Origin: JAEUSG01 sp964590225
Lineage (GTDB): Bacteria > Fibrobacterota > OXYB2-FULL-49-7 > JAEUSG01
Assembly: GCA_964590225.1 (NCBI GenBank)
Contig: CAZPWS010000001.1
Coordinates: 62,001 to 126,000, forward strand
Reading direction: 5' to 3'
Length of the DNA: 64,000 nucleotides
Shown here: positions 62,456 to 64,000 of the stretch, piece after piece
How positions within the stretch are numbered: position 1 is the stretch's first letter
How the letters are laid out: each line of letters opens with the position of its first letter
The notes under the pieces: model-generated
Told to the model about the DNA's origin: nothing
Database searches by the model: none
Seen by the model: the letters and a program-made list of their open reading frames with translations, nothing else
Position numbers and translations under genes: made by a program

Positions 62456-64000
62456 CTATTGAAGCAGGCATATCCTTCTTATAAATTCCCTTCCAGAAAT
62501 TGTCCTGATTGATACGAAGTAAACACCCCTTGGAATTGTTCTCCCTTTATCATCCCTACCATCCCACGCAAAACTGGTTAGCCCTGCACTACGCACAGAA
62601 ATTGGCAAGAGCCTTTTAACGACTTTACCGGCCGCGTTATATATTGCAATGTCCTTTCCCTGCTCAGATGAAACCAATGAGATACTAACATTAGTAACAA
62701 AGGGATTTGGACTCACCGTAATTGCAGAATATAAATCTTTGCCCACAAGCCGCTTCTCCGCCCCTATAAATAACGCTGTATCGAGAGAATACAATCCATT
62801 GCTCCTATTAAATGCAAGCAAATCATCGCCAACAGCCACAATAAAACTATTGACATTATGTGCTATGACCATTGCGCTGTCGTAAAGCGGATCACTATCC
62901 TTGTACGGAGTTAACAGCGTTACCCATAAAGCGGTATCAGAAGAGGTTGGCTCCCTCATAGTCAGCCGCCACCCAAAAACAGTAGATGCCTTAGAAAGTG
63001 TATCGTCGCCAACGATACCATGTCCTACAAGCGGTATAAATTGCGCACCAGAAAAAGGTTCACTAAAAACAGAATCAAACACCAGTTCTGGTTCGGCAGG
63101 CACCACAACCTTTCCGTCAAGCTTATAAAGTTTCCCATCAAGGCTGGTGTTATGAAACTGGAAGAAAGTGCCGGAGACAAGCGGCCTGTTTGGCGTATAG
63201 AAAACCGATTTCGGTGTAATTGATGAGGTTGCCCTTATCCACTGATCAACAAGAAGTATTGAGCGATTTCTAACCGTAATAATACTCCGCTTCGCCGTCC
63301 TGCATTCAGTTGATAAATAGGCTTTGGTTAAGTCGGATTCAACCCATGCAATTGAATCATTATATCCGCAAGATATAATATCTCCTGTTTCTAAACCACG
63401 GGAGGCCTTTGCTGACAGGTATTCAGCGAGATTAGCAGCACTCTGAAAAGAGGGTTGTCTCTGCCTTTCAACGGAAGAAACCTGCATTAGTGAAGCACAA
63501 CCAGCAGTTTTATTATTCCACTGCCCTACTTTAGTTATTAGCGGAGCGCCCATAAAAAGAGAAAACTGCCCCTGATCGTAGTGACCATGGTCCTCAAAGT
63601 AGTCTCCACACTTAAAGAAAAGAATAAAATCATCAAGTTCCCAACCACCTCTTGTATAAAAATGGCCAACCGACTGCTGACCAAAAAGGGCAGTACGATC
63701 CATCCGATAATTAGTCACAGAAATAGCTGCCTCGCTCCTTAATCCCCAAAGATAGTAGATGTAAAGATAGGATCCATGCAACGGCCCGATAGAATTATCA
63801 GGACTCCTTTTTATCGGTAAGTAGTCTCGCCTACCCCATAATTCGCCTAACTTGCGACTCTGCAAAGCTGCGTTAGAATCGTTAAAGAGTGCAGACAAAA
63901 GATCAGACACACTTCTTGCCTGCGCGAACGACATAAACATAAATTCGGAGATGTCATCTTTTTTTATCCACCCGCCATTCGGAGTAATATTGCGTATAAA
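62456..64000 (-). CDS. Heparinase II/III-like polysaccharide lyase with sorting tail (5-prime truncated)
   Basis: 514 residues visible; the frame stays open to the right edge, so the N-terminal toroid is largely outside the window. FEDHGHYDQGQFSLFMG matches the His/Tyr-bearing core of heparinase II/III-like proteins, followed by a beta-sandwich (SIITVRNRSILLVDQW). The end is a FlgD/type IX-like sorting domain (TSFAWDGRDDKGRTIPRGVY and IRRICLLQ). Probably cleaves an acidic polysaccharide outside the cell, as the PL8 enzyme at the left edge may. An internal ATG at 63938-63940 is not taken as the start because coding continues upstream. Confidence 0.75.
   Translation of the reverse strand, partial: FIRNITPNGGWIKKDDISEFMFMSFAQARSVSDLLSALFNDSNAALQSRKLGELWGRRDYLPIKRSPDNSIGPLHGSYLYIYYLWGLRSEAAISVTNYRMDRTALFGQQSVGHFYTRGGWELDDFILFFKCGDYFEDHGHYDQGQFSLFMGAPLITKVGQWNNKTAGCASLMQVSSVERQRQPSFQSAANLAEYLSAKASRGLETGDIISCGYNDSIAWVESDLTKAYLSTECRTAKRSIITVRNRSILLVDQWIRATSSITPKSVFYTPNRPLVSGTFFQFHNTSLDGKLYKLDGKVVVPAEPELVFDSVFSEPFSGAQFIPLVGHGIVGDDTLSKASTVFGWRLTMREPTSSDTALWVTLLTPYKDSDPLYDSAMVIAHNVNSFIVAVGDDLLAFNRSNGLYSLDTALFIGAEKRLVGKDLYSAITVSPNPFVTNVSISLVSSEQGKDIAIYNAAGKVVKRLLPISVRSAGLTSFAWDGRDDKGRTIPRGVYFVSIRTISGREFIRRICLLQ

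Noticed and set aside
1..64000. CRISPR arrays, insertion sequences, prophage or toxin-antitoxin pairs
   Set aside because: No regularly spaced repeats, transposase or integrase motifs, or paired small genes of that kind were found on either strand.

Overview
This window looks like a chromosomal segment of a free-living, Gram-negative-type bacterium of the FCB kind, with a Fibrobacterota/Chitinispirillum-like lineage my best guess (inference, moderate confidence). Pointers are three proteins with FlgD/type IX-secretion-like C-terminal sorting tails, polysaccharide lyases of chondroitinase/heparinase type, an LPP20-CsgG outer-membrane style lipoprotein, AT-rich intergenic DNA and A/T-leaning codon use. 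No mobile element, CRISPR array or phage gene was seen.

Region by region. (1) 1-3600: tail of a secreted protein and a complete PL8-type polysaccharide lyase, each followed by almost the same terminator hairpin. (2) 3626-7444: a small double-HTH protein, then ispG-pabB-pabC (isoprenoid and folate precursor synthesis) on the minus strand. (3) 7633-38035: a minus-strand transcription/translation supercluster of about 30 kb. Read in transcription order it runs tRNA-Thr, Tyr, Gly, Thr, tuf, rpmG, tRNA-Trp, secE, nusG, rplK, rplA, rplJ, rplL, rpoB, rpoC, then the str, S10, spc and alpha operons without a break, ending at rplQ; adk is missing from its usual place between secY and map. Promoters are visible before the tRNA/tuf unit and before rpsL. 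The tuf product has an altered switch I region. (4) 38078-42741: cysK-metY (sulfide assimilation into cysteine and homocysteine) with a textbook promoter, cvpA and an LPP20/CsgG lipoprotein-like gene flanking an 18-bp palindrome. (5) 42750-48945: an AEC transporter, tyrS, a PIG-L deacetylase and two glycosyltransferases, the second being a GT9-like domain fused to what looks like a degenerate GT2 domain. (6) 49088-51506: a Gfo/Idh/MocA oxidoreductase and its LacI-family regulator, preceded by two matching LacI-type operators 74 bp apart that flank a promoter. (7) 51561-55493: an unrecognised coiled-coil protein translationally coupled to complete topoisomerase VI B and A subunits, an archaeal/eukaryotic-type enzyme that is rare in bacteria. 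(8) 55525-64000: a secreted transglutaminase-like protein, a GDP-mannose pyrophosphorylase, arginine decarboxylase, a class A penicillin-binding protein, and a heparinase II/III-like protein running off the right edge.

The strongest candidates for something not yet described are the three-gene topoisomerase VI operon with its unknown partner, the EF-Tu switch I variant, and the looped-operator arrangement before the oxidoreductase/LacI pair. All function calls come from reading the protein sequences by eye; no database search was run.
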